A stretch of DNA of 64,000 nt, taken from Limonium bicolor (taxonomy: Eukaryota > Streptophyta > Magnoliopsida > Caryophyllales > Plumbaginaceae). The stretch lies in NCBI GenBank assembly GCA_023374045.1, contig CM041779.1, positions 299,966,167 through 300,030,166 of the forward strand, given 5' to 3'. Below, one piece after another: positions 22,541-34,122 of the stretch. The notes beneath the pieces are model-generated. The model had not been told where the DNA came from and made no database searches. It saw nothing but the letters and a program-made list of their open reading frames with translations. The position numbers and the translations under genes are program-made. How positions within the stretch are numbered: position 1 is the first letter of the stretch; every line of letters begins with the position of its first letter.

Positions 22541-24005
22541 AAGAGTGGGACACTAGTAACCAGCTAACACAACAGAAGGACTCACATAATGTCCTATGGA
22601 TCGAAGATCCCACAAACAGAAGCCGTAGAGACAGATAACAGACCCGTCGGTCAAATAACGTCTAAGGGAGACCCTAAGGAGTATAAACAGAAGGAATTCT
22701 TGCGCAGCATTCTACGGGACAGCCCGACCCGACTATCCAAGGCTCAGAAGCAAAGTAACTAGGTCCCAAACCAAAATCTCACAAAACAGAACTTAAGTGC
22801 ATGGAAATGCATATAAACAGCATAAGAAGCTTGTACATAGATAGAGGAGTCAACCCGCAAACGGAACTCAAAACGGAGCTAAAACAGAGAAGTTAAGCTC
22901 AAAACAGTGGCATGTCCGAACTTGCGTCCGACCTGCAAGTTCGGACAGAGGCCGAGAATCAGAGGTTGGGAAAACGTCGATGTCCGAACTTACGTCCGGA
23001 CGTCTAAGTTCAGACGTAAGTCGAAAGGCAGAAGCCAGAGCAAAACCTCGTGTCGAACTTGCGTCCGACCCTGCAAGTTCGGACACATGACGAAACTCTT
23101 TTCCGAAAACCGTCCTCGCATCGAGTCCGAACTTACATGTCCGGACCGATGTTCGGACACTTCAAAATCCCGAAAATTAAAACGCGCCCGAAGCACTGTC
23201 CGACCTACATGTTTGGACACTAGTCCGGATGGGCAGAACAGCGAAAATCAGAAAGAACAGACGCGCAGAGAACACCAAAATCAACACAAACTCACCCAAA
23301 ATCCAAGAATTGTAAATCAGTTCCCTCGGGGGTTTACGCCAATCGATTAACAATGCAAAACGAGAAGAAATCACGCAAGCCACACACAAAACAGATCCGA
23401 AAACAAAAATCAAAAGCAATCCCCGAGGGTGAGCAAACAACCCCGATTCCATCCCCCACTTACCTGAATTCACAGAGGAGATTGCACCGGTCTGAAGCAG
23501 AGCGGAGACCGACACAGCAAACCCCGAACAGCACAATCAGCCACTGAATTAAGCACAACCGAGCACCCAAAAATCAGAAAAATACACTCTCCGAAACAGC
23601 CACAAACAAAACTACCGAAAACACAAATTCACCAACCTGAACACGCAGAGGAGTGAGCCGAACAGCAGCAGCAGAAATCGGCGCAGAAATATGATAGAAG
23701 CAGCAACAATTCTCACCAGAATTCACCAAGCACACAAGGGGGAGAAGAGAGGAAGAACGTAGAAACTGTCGAGAGAGAAAGAGCGCGGTTTAGAATAGAT
23801 CGTGAATTGTAAATGCAAAATAAAAGACTTATCTTCCTTAATAAGTCTTACCAAAATAAAAGAGAGGGGAATGACCTCCTTGCCCCCATCTTTTAATTCA
23901 ATGCCTCTGATGTCCCCTCTACTAAACAAAGCACACATAGCGTAACTTAAATTAATAACATTGTTATGTCATGAAATCTGAAAAACGAAAATACGGAGTA
24001 TTACA
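22541..24005 (-). repeat. Tandem unit 1 of the E LTR array
   Basis: Runs from AAGAGTGGGACACTAG to GGAGTATTACA. Unlike the others, it continues leftward into unique LTR sequence (CGGATACAG). It contains an inverted-word array of GTCCGAAC-type words at 22914, 22982, 23052, 23125 and 23198. Confidence 0.85.
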
Positions 24006-25481
24006 TAAGAGTGGGACACTAGTAACCTGCTAACACAACAGAAGGACTCACATAATGTCCTATGGATCCGAAGATCCCACAACAGAAGCCGTAGAGACTG
24101 CTAAAAGACCCGTCGGTCAAATAACGTCCTAAGGGAGACCCTAAGGATTATAAACAGAAGGAATTCCTACGCAGCATGCTACGGGACAGCCCGACCCAAC
24201 TATCCAAGGCTCAGAAGCAAAGTAACTAGGTCCCAAAACCAAAAGCTCACAAAACAGATCTTAAGTGCATGGAAATGCATATAAACAGCATAAGAAGCTT
24301 GTACACAGATAGGGGAGTCCAACCCCGCAAACGGAACTCAAAACGGAGCTAAAACAGAGAAGTTAAGCTCAAAACAGTGGCATGTCCGAACTTGCGTCCG
24401 ACCCTGCAAGTTCGGACAGAGGCCGAGAATCAGAGGTTGGGAAAACGTCGATGTCCGAACTTACGTCCGGACGTCTAAGTTCGGACGTAAGTCAAAAGGT
24501 AGAAGCTAGAGCAAACCTCGTGTCCGAACTTGCGTCCGACCCTGCAAGTTCGGACACATGACGAAACTCTTTTCCGAAAACCGTCCTCGCATCGAGTCCG
24601 AACTTACATGTCCGGACCAATGATCGGACACTTCAAAATCCCAAAAATTAAAACGCGCCCGAAGCACTGTCCGAACCTACATGTTCGGACACAAGTCCGA
24701 ACGGGGCAGAACTGGCGAAAATCAGAAAGAACAGACGCGCAGAGAACCACCAAAATCAACACAAACTCACCCAAAATCCACAGAATTGTAAATCAGTTGC
24801 CTCGGGGGTTTAGCCAATCGATTAACAACGCAAAACGAGAAGAAATCACGCAAGCCACACACCAAAACAGATCCGAAAACAAAAATCAAAAGTAATCCCC
24901 GAGGGTGAGCAAACAACCCCGATTCCATCCCCCACTTACCTGAATTCACAGAGAAGATTGCACCGGTCTGAAGCAGAGCGGAGACCCGACACACAGCAAC
25001 CCTGAACAGCACAATCAGCCACTGAATTCAGCACTGCCGAGCACCCAAAAATCAGAAAACTGCACTCTCCGAAACAGCCACAACACAACTACCGAAAACA
25101 CAAATTCACCAACCTGAACACGCAGAGGAGTGAGCCGAACAGCAGCAGCAGAAATCGGCGCAGAAATTGACAGAAGCAGCAACAATTCTCACCAGAATTC
25201 ACCAAGCACACAAGGGGGAGAAGAGAGGAAGAACGTAGAAACTGTCGAGAGAAAGAGCGTGGTCTTCAGAATAGATCGTGAATTGTAAATGCAAAATAAA
25301 AGACTTATCTTCCTTAATAAGTCTTACCAAAATAAAAGAGAGGGGAATGACCTCCTTGCCCCCATCTTTTAATTCAATGCCTCCGACGTCCCCTCTACTA
25401 AACAAAGCACACATAGCGTAACTTAAATTAATAACATTGTTATGTCATGAAATCTGAAAAACGAAAATACGGAGTATTACA
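24006..25481 (-). repeat. Tandem unit 2 of the E LTR array
   Basis: 1,476 bp, from TAAGAGTGGGACACTAG to GGAGTATTACA, very close to units 3 and 4 with mostly single-base indels in homopolymers. It carries the same GTCCGAAC array (about 24383-24700). Confidence 0.85.
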
Positions 25482-26950
25482 TAAGAGTGGGACACTAGTA
25501 ACCTGCTAACACAACAGAAGGACTCACATAATGTCCTATGGATCCGAAGATCCCACAACAGAAGCCGTAGAGACTGCTAAAGACCCGTCGGTCAAATAAC
25601 GTCCTAAGGGAGACCCTAAGGATTATAAACAGAAGGAATTCTTGCGCAGCATGCTACGGGACAGCCCGACCCGACTATCCAAGGCTCAGAAGCAAAGTAA
25701 CTAGGTCCCAAACCAAAAGCTCACAAAACAGATCTTAAGTGCATGGAAATGCATAAACAGCATAAGAAGCTTGTACACAGATAGGGGAGTCCAACCCCGC
25801 AAACGGAACTCAAAACGGAGCTAAAACAGAGAAGTTAAGCTCAAAACAGTGGCATGTCCGAACTTGCGTCCGACCCTGCAAGTTCGGACAGAGGCCGAGA
25901 ATCAGAGGTTGGGGAAAACGTCGATGTCCGAACTTACGTCCGGACGTCTAAGTTCGGACGTAAGTCAAAAGGTAGAAGCTAGAGCAAACCTCGTGTCCGA
26001 ACTTGCGTCCGACCCTGCAAGTTCGGACACATGACGAAACTCTTTTCCGAAAACCGTCCTCGCATCGAGTCCGAACTTACATGTCCGGACCGATGATCGG
26101 ACACTTCAAAATCCCGAAAATTAAAACGCGCCCGAAGCACTGTCCGAACCTACATGTTCGGACACAAGTCCGAACGGGGCAGAACTGGCGAAAATCAGAA
26201 AGAACAGACGCGCCGAGAACCACCAAAATCAACACAAACTCACCCAAAATCCACAGAATTGTAAATCAGTTGCCTCGTGGGTTTAGCCAATCGATTAACA
26301 ACGCAAAACGAGAAGAATCACGCAAGCCACACCCAAAACAGATCCGAAAACAAAAATCAAAGTAATCCCCGAGGGTGAGCAAACAACCCCGATTCCATCC
26401 CCCACTTACCTGAATTCACAGAGAAGATTGCACCGGTCTGAAGCAGAGCGGAGACCCGACACACAGCAACCCTGAACAGCACAATCAGCCACTGAATTCA
26501 GCACTGCCGAGCACCCAAAAATCAGAAAACTGCACTCTCCGAAACAGCCACAACACAACTACCGAAAACACAAATTCACCAACCTGAACACGCAGAGGAG
26601 TGAGCCGAACAGCAGCAGCAGAAATCGGGCAGAAATCTGACAGAGAGCAGCAACAATTCTCACCAGAATTCACCAAGCACACAAGGGGGAGAAGAGAGGA
26701 AGAACGTAGAAACTGTCGAGAGAAAGAGCGTGGTCTTCAGAATAGATCGTGAATGTAAATGCAAAATAAAAGACTTATCTTCCTTAATAAGTCTTACCAA
26801 AATAAAAGAGAGGGGAATGACCTCCTTGCCCCCATCTTTTAATTCAATGCCTCCGACGTCCCCTCTACTAAACAAAGCACACATAGCGTAACTTAAATTA
26901 ATAACATTGTATGTCATGAAATCTGAAAAACGAAAATACGGAGTATTACA
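25482..26950 (-). repeat. Tandem unit 3 of the E LTR array
   Basis: 1,469 bp with the same limits as unit 2; the GTCCGAAC array lies at about 25857-26175. Confidence 0.85.
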
Positions 26951-28411
26951 TAAGAGTGGGACACTAGTAAACCTGCTAAACAACAGAAGGACTCACATAA
27001 TGTCCTATGGATCCGAAGATCCCACAACAGAAGCCGTAGAGACTGCTAAAAGACCGTCGGTCAAATAACGTCCTAAGGGAGACCCTAAGGATTATAAACA
27101 GAAGGAATTCTTGCGCAGCATGCTACGGGACAGCCCGACCCGACTATCCAAGGCTCAGAAGCAAAGTAACTAGGTCCCAAAACCAAAAGCTCACCAAAAC
27201 AGATCTTAAGTGCATGGAAATGCATATAAACAGCATAAGAAGCTTGTACACAGATAGGGGAGTCCAACCCCGCAAACGGAACTCAAAACGGAGCTAAAAC
27301 AGAGAAGTTAAGCTCAAAACAGTGGCATGTCCGAACTTGCGTCCGACCCTGCAAGTTCGGACAGAGGCGAGAATCAGAGGTTGGGAAAACGTCGATGTCC
27401 GAACTTACGTCCGGACGTGACGTAAGTCAAAAGGTAGAAGCTAGAGCAAACCTCGTGTCCGAACTTGCGTCCGACCTGCAAGTTCGGACACATGACGAAA
27501 CTCTTTTCCGAAAACCGTCCTCGCATCGAGTCCGAACTTACATGTCCGGACCGATGACGGACACTTCAAAATCCCGAAAATTAAAAACGCGCCCGAAGCA
27601 CTGTCCGAACCTACATGTTCGGACACAAGTCCGAACGGGGCAGAACTGGCGAAAATCAGAAAGAACAGACGCGCCGAGAACCACCAAAATCAACACAAAC
27701 TCACCCAAAATCCACAGAATTGTAAATCAGTTGCCTCGTGGGTTTAGCCAATCGATTAACAACGCAAAACGAGAAGAAATCACGCAAGCCACACACCAAA
27801 ACAGATCCGAAAACAAAAATCAAAAGTAATCCCGAGGGTGAGCAAACAACCCCGATTCCATCCCCCACTACCTACTGAATTCACAGAGAAGATTGCACCG
27901 GTCTGAAGCAGAGCGGAGACCCGACACACAGCAACCCTGAACAGCACAATCAGCCACTGAATTCAGCACTGCGAGCACCCAAAAATCAGAAAACTGCACT
28001 CTCCGAAACAGCCACAACACAACTACCGAAAACACAAATTCACCAACCTGAAACACGCAGAGGAGTGAGCCGAACAGCAGCAGCAGAAATCGGCGCAGAA
28101 ATCTGACGAGCAGCAGAACAATTCTCACCAGAATTCACCAAGCACACAAGGGGGAGAAGAGAGGAAGAACGTAGAAACTGTCGAGAGAAAGAGTGGTCTT
28201 CAGAATAGATCGTGAATTGTAAATGCAAAATAAAAGACTTATCTTCCTTAATAAGTCTACCAAAATAAAAGAGAGGGGAATGACCTCCTTGCCCCCATCT
28301 TTAATTCAATGCCTCCGACGTCCCTCTACTAAACAAAGCACACAGAGCGTAACTTAAATTAATAACATGTTATGTCATGAAATCTGAAAAACGAAAATAC
28401 GAAGTATTACA
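26951..28411 (-). repeat. Tandem unit 4 of the E LTR array (terminal copy)
   Basis: 1,461 bp; its right end is the LTR terminus itself (TTACA at 28407-28411). It has more small deletions than the other copies, for example around 27411-27425 inside the array. Confidence 0.85.
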
Positions 28412-29551
28412 CCATCCATCCAAGACACTCATCTTCACAAAGAATGTTCTTTACACACATCTAAATCCTTAAACTACACTACATCACAATATAGTGCATA
28501 AACTTAAATTTCTTGACACTAAGGTCCTTAAATAACATGGCTCTTAGGCCCTCAAATTGCATTAAAACTAAACACTGAATTTCCCACATAATAATTGCCT
28601 TTAACTGCAAATACGCTCAACATCACATATGCCTTAATAAACTCCTTGAGAGCATTTTACTAACTCATTTACCATTAGCCCTTAAGTAGTTTAATGAACA
28701 ACTTAAGCTCATTTTTCCTAATGCATTCAAACTACATTAGGTTAGCAATTTACTCCTTCCTCCCAAACTTCTTTCTCGTTCCTTGTTTAAAATTCGGGCA
28801 AGGACCTTGATTGCTTGTCAACAATCTATCCACACACACATATAAGGGTAATGAGCTTAAGAATTTATACTTAAACTCATATACAAACCTAGTGTAACAT
28901 AGTGTTTTAATCATTAAAATGGAAGTTTACCTTGGAATTTGAGAGGGAAACTTGAATAAGTAGCAAGTAGGAATCCTCCTAGCCTTTTGAAGATTGAAAT
29001 GGAGCTATGGAAGGACAAGAGAAGACACCATTAATGGTGAATTTCGGCCAACACAAAAACAAGGGGAAATGGAGTTTTTCTTTGATTTTCCTTACCTTGA
29101 AGCCAAGGAGAATGACAAGGCAATAAAAATATGAGCTCAAGCTCCTTCAATGGTGAATCTTTATGGCACTGAAATGAGGCTTTTGAAGATTTTAAAAGAT
29201 AGAAGTGTAGAGCTTGGCCTAACTAAGACAAATATGGTCTTAGAATTTGATTTGGTATATGGAGCTAGAAGTTACAAGCTATGGAAGTTGGAGATGGTGT
29301 GGTTTGCTGTAGCAAAAACCGATGGGGATGGGAGAGAGGAAGAAATCGGCGGGTGAGTGAAGGAGAATAAGAGAATGAGGTGAGAGAGTACACTTTATTA
29401 ATATATTTATGTTTAAAAGCAAAGCGTAGTTCTTTGCTTTATTACTTTACTAGCTCATTTATTTGTATGAGTTGGTGAGCACACATGAAAACCGGCCCCC
29501 ATTATGTAGTAAGGGGTATAATAGTCTTTGTTGACCAATTAACTTACTTTT
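28412..29551 (-). mobile_element. Element C2, LTR segment between E and D
   Basis: Reverse-orientation match to the C1 LTR, roughly its positions 16120-17270. It shares the CTACATCACAATATAGTGCA block, the AAAACCGGCCCCC motif (29488-29500) and TTGACCAATTAACTTAC at the right edge. It is cut by E on the left and by D on the right. No coding content. Confidence 0.8.
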
Positions 29552-32500
29552 TGTAAACACCCCGTCCTAAGCTACTCGTGGTCATCGAAACTTAACAAAT
29601 AATACATAAAGTCGAGCGGAAATAACTAACACCAGGACCTTGCCACGGTCTAATCAACAAGAAATACCGTTTCATAAATATTTACAACCGTATATCCAAA
29701 ATACATACACCAACCAAGTTTTTAAGTATCTCTAAAACATAATATTTCCCAAGTTTACTATCTAACGATGGGTTACACAGGTCGCTACCCGACTCAAAAT
29801 AAAGTCCCAATAGGGCTACACGCTCCTACTCTCGTGGTGTGACTTCATGGGCCGCTTACCTGCAAGTGTAAAAATAGCCCCCAAAGGGGGTCAGCACGAA
29901 TGCTGGTACGACCCTCTCGTGGCCCCCAAGCTAACGGGGCTACGACGACTAATTGTCGATAGCATGAAAGTTGATTAGCATCACAGTCATAATATGAAAT
30001 GCAATAAAACAACAAACCACAATGAACATAAATAGCTCATAAGCAAATGAACGACTCAGGCGTTCTCTTAACAAGTGAGTTAGTTCTTAACTCCTTAGAT
30101 CCACAATCTCCTTAACCTTATAACTGCCAACCGTTCCACTATTAGATTGGTTAGCCCTTAATTGGTTGCTTATTTTTGTAGGGCTTGGTTAACCCTAGCC
30201 GGTAGTAGTGCACTATCCAGCAATAAGCTACCTTTCTTAATTTGTTGGGGATGTAGGCTTGATCCCCCACGCCATCCTTAATGTGCCTCCCACCTCAAAC
30301 AGTAGTCCGGGTAGTCGGGTCGGTTTGTTGACCCTAGGCGACGAGTCCGAGGACAAGTCTTATTTTGAAGTCGGATCTGATTCAGATACTGACCTTCCCT
30401 AATACACATGTGTCGGTACCATTCGGGATTCCTCTCTCCCACCCCAAGTTAAGGTTAGTGAAAGTCTTAGATATCATGTGTTAGTTAAACCTTGTCGGGT
30501 ATTAACCAACGTTCACCAATGTACAAATCCTCTCCTTAACTCAATAAGTATAAAGCTTAGTTAGTAGCTATCCTTAAACCTCGTGGGTTAGTGTAAAGAA
30601 AACACATACACAACAAGAACATTAATATCCAGTTGCATGCTTTATCTTGTCTTAGTCATATCAAACAAACAGGTAGCACACAAGCCGAGGGACACCTCGT
30701 TAGCAAGCAGGTCACAAGAAAGACTGTACCGTTCACCGTCGACTGTCGTTTGTTTAACCTTCTCCAGGGTCCCAATTCACGAACCTAAAACATTCATTCA
30801 GTTTTAGGCCATCAGTTATTTGCACCTCACTTAACTCATTTAGACCCTAAGAATTCCCATCCAATACTCTCTTAAGTCCTTACCACCTAACCTTATAAAC
30901 TTAACTTTAAACATTAAGGTTTATACTTAACTTAACTTAATTCCTTAGGTTCTTAGGTTCCTAATCATTATTACCCTACCAATGGCATACCTCATTACCA
31001 ATTAACATCTTTAGAATTTAAAATTTCTCTTTTTTTTTTGTTTTTGGCTCGACCGACCTTACCGACCGACCCTACCCAAGGTCGGTCCATTCCAGGACAT
31101 ATTACCGTTTGAAAATTTTTCCCCGACCGACCTTGCAAGTCCGGTCCCCAAGGTCGGTCCATTCCCGAGAGTTTTCCCCGTGGGAAATTTAAGCCCGACC
31201 GACCTTGCCAAGGTCGGTCCCAAGTTCGGTCGATTCCAGAGACCAATTCCCGTAAAAAATTCTAGGCATGACCAACCTTGTAAGTTCGGTCCCAAGGTCG
31301 GTCCATTCCAGAGACTCAATTCGTACACAAAATACAAGCCCGACCGACCTTGCATGTCCGGTCCCCAAGGTCGGTCCATTCCATAAACTCTTTCCGGTAG
31401 TGTAAACTGAGCTCGACCGACCTTGCAGGTCCAAGCCCTAAGGTCGGTCGACTCTAGAACTTTGTTTCTAAATTCCCATTTGACTCCAAACTTCACCTCA
31501 TATATCCTAGTATGTTCTAACCTCACTTGGGCACTTCAAATACACCTTAAGCCTTCCACTAAACTCATTAAATCACTCACCAATATCCACCTTAGTCATT
31601 ATGCATTTTCCTTATAATCATGCCAACACTTGTAATGTTTTTCACTAGGTTTCTAAGTGGTGGTTCATACCTAATATAACCACTATGCCAAATGCTTCCT
31701 CACCACTATAACATCATCTCCCAAGCATCTTTCACCATCTAAAACTCCTTTATGCAACTACTTAAAGTCTCTACACAAGTTTATGCCTCCTTCTACCAAC
31801 ACATTATTTCCTTCCTACTTGTTTACCAACATTTGCCTAAGTCCTAAATACCCAAGTATACCCCAAGACATTCATTTGGTTCCTAAATCCACCATGATGA
31901 TGCCTAAGTCATTCTAATACTCAAGAACACCTTAAACTCACTCTTTTTGTGAAAACAACTCCTAAAGTTTCCTAATGCTTCCTTAGTCATGAAATCTCCT
32001 TAACACATCCTAAACACTTAGGTTCTTCTCAAAATTTTCCATGGGTTCTCTAGAATATTATTACACCAAAACATTTAGTTTTCACCATCAAATTGCTATC
32101 AACATTCAAACTCTCATTAAACCTCCTTAACACACATCATACACCAAAACTACACTACATCACAATATAGTGCATAAACTTAAATTGCTTGGCACTTAGG
32201 CCCTTAAATGACTTGGCTCTTAGGCCCTTAAATGCATAAATCTTAAACACTGAATTTCCACATATATTTGCCTTTGACCTGCAAAGACACACAACAAGGC
32301 TCCCATCGCAATTTAAATGCTCTTATAATTCACCTTGACATTCTTAACTATCTCTTTTCTCATTGGCTCCTTAGTCATAAGTTCTTAAACATAGTCATTG
32401 TTTCTCCTAGGTTGTATATAGCCCTTTTCTAATGTAAACCCTAAGCTACACTCATCATATACCTAAATCCCATCCCTTAATGCATTAAACACCTTAAGGT

Positions 32501-33811
32501 AAGACATTTACCTTGTTCTTTTTCAAGCTTCACAATCTTTCTTCCTTAGGTTTTTCCTTGCTCAATCTCGGTCACCAAATCAAGTTCTCCTTGCCAATGT
32601 TCTAACCAATATTCAATGACTCCAATGAGTACTAAACGACATACTAACCTTAAGGAATAAAACCTAGGTTAAAAATGTGTTTTAAGGTATTGAATTGATT
32701 GTTTTACCTTGGTTTCCCAAGACAAGCTTGGATATGAGTAAAGAAGGACCTCCTTTATCCTTTGGAGAGTAGAAACAAGCTAGAACAAAGCATAAACATG
32801 AAGCCCCATGAGTGATAATTTTCGGACATGTGAAGAAATGGTGAGAACTTCATTTTTCTTACATTTTCTTTACCTTAAGAGAAATGAGAAGCTAATGGAT
32901 TCTCCAAGCTTGAGTTTCCTCCTCTAATGGCGGTTTGCCTTGGCTCCAAAATGAGGCTCTTGGAGTTTTGAAAAAATGGAAAGGAAGAGCTTGAGCTAAC
33001 TAAGAGATATATGTGCTTGGTTTTGATTTTGGAGCTTAAATGAGCAAGATGTGGGCAAAAGAAGATGGAGCTAGCATGGAGGCTGCTTCTTACGTGAAAG
33101 AGAAGAAAGAGAGCAAGAGAAATCGATGGAGAAGATGAAGAATGAAGAAAGGAGGAGAGAGGTGGCATATAAGATATTTGATTCCTTAAAAGCAAATAGT
33201 AACCACTTACTTTTCCTCTTTTTCTTCTAACATTAAATGGCTACTCTTGGTGACTCACACCCTTAGAAAACCGGCCCCCTCATTAATTAGGCTAGTCATG
33301 TTCTTATTTGACCAATTAATTAGACTTAATTGATTAAAGACTAAACTAGGCACTATTTGGTTACTATTCACAAATTAGTGCACATATTTGTGAAATTTTT
33401 GATTTCCCATTGATTTAGACTTCCTAATGTGATACTAATTAGTACACAAGTTAATTAAGGAGTAATCATGGGAATTTATCCACTTAAAACCCCTTTCTAA
33501 GACAATTTTAAAAAAATGTGCTTTAAGAGTCCTTAAAGCATAATTTGTGTTTGAACTTGTTTTTGAGCTTGGTTTTCTTTGGTAATTGACTTAAAATGAC
33601 CATTAGGATATTACTAAGGTCTAAGGATGATATTTGGGGGCTCACCCAAGTATCTCCAAGCTTAGAGCACGTTTTTGCTTAAATTGCTCTCTTGGTGCTT
33701 CCTTATGTTTTCTTTGATTAAAATGGTTTCTTAATGTTTCTAAGGCATTATTTAGCCTTCTTATATCTTAGTTTATCACTTAAACACCATATCTAAGTTT
33801 GGTGTATTTCA
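29552..33811 (-). repeat. 3' LTR of D (4,260 bp)
   Basis: On the minus strand it starts TGAAATACACC at 33811, after the polypurine tract, and ends GGTGTTTACA at 29552. It is nearly collinear with 41056-45307, with scattered substitutions and small indels. It includes AAAACCGGCCCCC (33267-33279), candidate splice donors near 32873 and 32707 in the minus-strand leader, and the inverted-word array at 31051-31440. Confidence 0.85.
31051..31440. repeat. ~73-bp-spaced CGACCGACC inverted-word array in the D 3' LTR
   Basis: Six units start near 31051, 31124, 31195, 31268, 31341 and 31415. A typical unit has CCGACCGACCTTGCAAGTCC followed by GGTCGGTCCATTCC, forming a stem. The fourth unit is decayed (GACCAACC). 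Confidence 0.85.
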
Positions 33812-33824
33812 ATCTACCCCCCTT
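33812..33824 (-). other. 3' polypurine tract of D
   Basis: The minus strand reads AAGGGGGGTAGAT directly before the LTR start, preceded by GGGGACAAAGTTCTTTT, almost as in C1 and B. Confidence 0.8.
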
Positions 33825-34075
33825 AAAAGAACTTTGTCCCCAAAGTTCACACGTGTACTAAATCATTCACAGTACTCAATTTCTCAATCTTAATACCACA
33901 TCTTATATTCTCATTCACACATCTCAAGACTCAAAGGTCAATCCCAAATACAATACATAAGTATTATACATATCTCAAACTTATCACCAAAGTGTAGCAA
34001 CTTACACAAAATCACATCTTACACAACCAAACAAACGACAAACATGTTTGTTTCCTAACTCAAAAGCGAGGAAGC

Positions 34076-34088
34076 TCTACCCCCCTTA
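34076..34088 (-). other. Second polypurine-tract-like motif of D
   Basis: The minus strand reads AAGGGGGGTAGAG, about 35 bp after the pol stop codon and 265 bp before the LTR. It is the counterpart of the internal motifs in C1 and B. Confidence 0.6.
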
Positions 34089-34122
34089 AAAAGGGGTACG
34101 CCCCGTACCCTATACAGACGAT

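Larger units (their letters stand above)
20139..28411 (-). mobile_element. Ty3/gypsy element E, 5' half
   Basis: Reading leftward: the 5' LTR (28411-22053), a primer site, gag, protease and the start of RT. It is then cut at 20138 by C1, in the middle of the RT motif GAPVLFV. The right end abuts C2 LTR sequence (28412), so E lies inside C2. The rest of pol and the 3' LTR should be on the far side of C1, in or beyond the gap. All coding parts carry frameshifts. Confidence 0.8.
22053..28411 (-). repeat. 5' LTR of E, enlarged by tandem amplification
   Basis: On the minus strand it starts TGTAATACTTCGTATTTTCG at 28411 and ends GGGGTCGTTACG at 22053, next to the primer site. A single-copy LTR would be about 1.95 kb. 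The extra length is three more copies of a ~1.47-kb unit that begins at the LTR terminus. Frames read through the repeats (for example around 22900-23550) recur in each copy only because the DNA does. Confidence 0.75.

Noticed and set aside
22907..27829. Recurring 60-150-codon frames in the E tandem units, both strands
   Set aside because: They repeat because the DNA repeats, differ by frameshifts from unit to unit, and are built of the GTCCGAAC array.
29547..29551. A 5-bp target duplication for element D
   Set aside because: CTTTT on the left does not match TATAT on the right; the flanks do join within the C2 LTR, so insertion is supported but the duplication is not.
30995..31526. Minus-strand frames rich in GPTLG and GRSG repeats
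   Set aside because: They are translations of the ~73-bp inverted-word array in the D LTR.
32875..33195. 106-codon minus-strand frame in the D LTR, repeated at 44389-44691
   Set aside because: Ser-rich low-complexity leader sequence, present twice only because LTRs are duplicated.
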